Assembly: GCA_023386135.1 (NCBI GenBank)
Contig: JAEWKG010000122.1
Location: 1-7,201 of the forward strand
Source: Pseudomonadota bacterium
GTDB lineage: Bacteria; Pseudomonadota; Alphaproteobacteria; Sphingomonadales; Sphingomonadaceae
Length of the DNA stretch: 7,201 nucleotides
Reading direction: 5' to 3'
Numbering within the stretch: the stretch's first letter is position 1; the number at the start of each line of letters is the position of its first letter. Positions 6,046-7,201 of the stretch are shown in pieces. The notes under the pieces are model-generated. The model was not told the DNA's origin, did not search any database, and saw only the letters and a program-made list of their open reading frames with translations. A program made the position numbers and the translations under genes.

Positions 6046-6624
6046 ATGCGGATGATTCAGCGCCTCAATCCCGGCCCCGGCATCGCCGATTTCTGGACCG
6101 AGTTCAAACGGCCCAACCCTTATCGCTGGCCGGTCCTCGGCGGCTCGGTCGTGTTGACCGCCGCGCTGATGTACCTGCTCACCGACCACGCGGTGAACCT
6201 CAACTGGGCGGTGGTCGGCGTGCTCGCGCTGATCGTCGGCGTGGTGGTCGCGGCATTCATCGCCGAACATGTGCGCATCCGCATGAGCGTGCTGCTGGTC
6301 GCGGTGCTGATGACCTTCGGCATGCTCTATTCCTTCACCCGCGAACGTGTGCGCATTCCCACGCGCCCGCCCGAAGTGACCTACATCACGACTTTCGCCC
6401 CGGGCCGCAGCGAGGCGGAGATCGAAGCCTCCAACGCCGCCAACCAGAAGCAGCAGGACGCGCTGCGCGCCGACCAGGCCGCGCGCGAGGAAGAGGCCAA
6501 GGACGCCTACCGCGCGCTCGGCCGGGCGACGGGGCTCGACGTCGATGCGATGGAGCGCGAGATCAAACGCGATGAAGCGCGCGAGCGGGCGGCGAGCAGC
6601 GGTGTTGCAGACCGCAAGCAATAG
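6046..6624 (+). CDS. Three-helix membrane protein of unknown function with charged C-terminal tail
   Basis: I do not recognise a named family, though the sequence has the look of a conserved sphingomonad hypothetical protein. The 192 residues begin with a short hydrophilic head (NPGPGIADFWTEFKRPNPYRW), then three predicted membrane helices at about 29-45, 54-73 and 80-97. A Pro-rich linker (RIPTRPPEVTYITTF, 103-117) leads to an Ala/Glu/Arg/Gln-rich helical, possibly coiled-coil tail from about residue 120 to the end, including EEAKDAYRALGRATGLDVDA. ATG 6046 is used; ATG 6052 is a close alternative. The gap to the metallopeptidase gene is 32 bp. The 3' end overlaps the likely ribD start, so expression with ribD is plausible. 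No catalytic motif is visible. Confidence 0.8.
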   Translation: MRMIQRLNPGPGIADFWTEFKRPNPYRWPVLGGSVVLTAALMYLLTDHAVNLNWAVVGVLALIVGVVVAAFIAEHVRIRMSVLLVAVLMTFGMLYSFTRERVRIPTRPPEVTYITTFAPGRSEAEIEASNAANQKQQDALRADQAAREEEAKDAYRALGRATGLDVDAMEREIKRDEARERAASSGVADRKQ

Positions 6625-7201
6625 CCCGCCCCGCTCGGACGCCGACTGGCTGGAAGCCGCGGCACGGCTCGCCAAGCGCGGCCGGCCGCTGAGCCGGCCC
6701 AACCCGTCGGTCGGCTGCATTGTGGTCAAGGACGGCGTGGTGGTCGGGCGTGGCTGGACCCAGCCAGGTGGACGCCCGCATGCCGAGGCGGTGGCGCTCG
6801 GGCAAGCGGGCGATCGTGCGCGTGGCGCGGATGTGTACGTCACTCTCGAACCCTGCGCGCATCGCTCCGAGCGCGGCCCGGCCTGTACCGACTTGCTCGC
6901 CACGACCAAGCCGGCGCGGGTGATCGTGGGGGTCGAGGATCCCGATCCGCGCACTGCAGGCCAAGGCGTTGGCGGGTTGCGCGAAGCCGGCATCGACGCT
7001 CGGCTCGTGCCGTCGCGAGCAGCTGAGGACAGCCTCGCAGGCTACCTGACCCGCGCGCGGCTGGGACGCCCGCACGTCACCCTGAAGCTGGCAATGTCGC
7101 TCGACGGCTGCATCGCACTCGCGGACGGCAGCAGCCAGTGGATCACCGGCGCGGAGGCACGCGCGCACGTTCACGCTCGCCGCGCGAAGGCGGACGCGAT
7201 C
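6602..7201 (+). CDS. ribD: Riboflavin biosynthesis deaminase/reductase RibD (3' end outside window)
   Basis: Bifunctional cytosolic enzyme that deaminates the pyrimidine made from GTP and then reduces its ribose, two early steps of riboflavin synthesis. The first 200 codons are present and the frame is open at the right edge. The deaminase zinc site has H60 and E62 (PHAEAVAL) and C85 and C95 (EPCAHRSERGPAC). NPSVGCIVV (34-42) and VEDPDPRTAGQG (111-122) are also typical. The reductase domain starts at about 156 with RPHVTLKLAMSLDGCIA, then SSQWITGAEARAHVH. The start is uncertain: GTG 6602 gives a family-like length, TTG 6605 is adjacent, and ATG 6572 would add 10 residues; no clear Shine-Dalgarno decides. 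GTG 6602 overlaps the membrane-protein gene by 23 bases. C85 and C95 are separated by nine residues, one more than in E. coli and B. subtilis. Confidence 0.95.
   Translation, partial: MLQTASNSPPRSDADWLEAAARLAKRGRPLSRPNPSVGCIVVKDGVVVGRGWTQPGGRPHAEAVALGQAGDRARGADVYVTLEPCAHRSERGPACTDLLATTKPARVIVGVEDPDPRTAGQGVGGLREAGIDARLVPSRAAEDSLAGYLTRARLGRPHVTLKLAMSLDGCIALADGSSQWITGAEARAHVHARRAKADAI

Noticed and set aside
5995..6993. Minus-strand open frame with a striking His/Asp-rich stretch, resembling a metal-binding protein.
   Set aside because: The His-rich stretch is the reverse reading of Val/Ala/Leu-rich membrane-helix codons in the 6046-6624 gene. It is a shadow that also crosses ribD.
1..7201. Search for a new defence, mobile or biosynthetic system.
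   Set aside because: All identified genes but two (the ankyrin-repeat and membrane proteins) belong to conserved core families, base composition looks even, and there is no transposase, integrase, phage gene, tRNA or CRISPR array. I see no evidence of a novel multi-gene system.

Overview
The window is high-GC, gene-dense DNA that most resembles an alphaproteobacterium, probably Sphingomonadales (Erythrobacteraceae or Sphingomonadaceae type). This rests on the COQ9-family gene, the compact FeoAB pair, the style of the RibD and SSB proteins, and a small membrane protein whose sequence looks sphingomonad-like to me. The taxonomic call is inference from protein style; no search was run.

Layout. 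Positions 1-4153 are read on the minus strand and 4231-7201 on the plus strand, from a short divergent gap at 4154-4230. Reading leftwards from the gap: a secreted ankyrin-repeat protein (3539-4153), a COQ9-family ubiquinone-biosynthesis protein (2880-3542, overlapping start and stop), a 52-bp gap with a Fur-like palindrome, feoA (2588-2827), feoB (741-2591, ATGA overlap), a 203-bp gap with a hairpin and an inverted repeat, and ssb (1-537, complete except for its stop codon). Reading rightwards: a Sco-family copper lipoprotein (4231-4842), a YcgN-like cysteine-cluster protein (4830-5294), a YgjP-type zinc metallopeptidase (5291-6013), a three-helix membrane protein of unknown function (6046-6624), and ribD (about 6602 to beyond the right edge). 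There is no gene-free stretch longer than about 203 bp.

How the genes work together. FeoA and FeoB form a ferrous-iron importer, plausibly under Fur control. Sco would help deliver copper to cytochrome oxidase, COQ9 supports ubiquinone synthesis, and RibD starts flavin synthesis, so several genes serve respiratory cofactors and metals. YcgN and YgjP are also metal-binding families and are translationally coupled to sco by overlapping start and stop codons. SSB is a housekeeping replication protein.

I found no mobile element, CRISPR array, RNA gene, toxin-antitoxin pair or defence system. The window looks like ordinary core chromosome. The points most worth a second look are the Fur-like site, the ACACGAAG repeat element between feoB and ssb, the Gln at the usual Phe60 position of SSB, and the uncharacterised membrane protein coupled to ribD.
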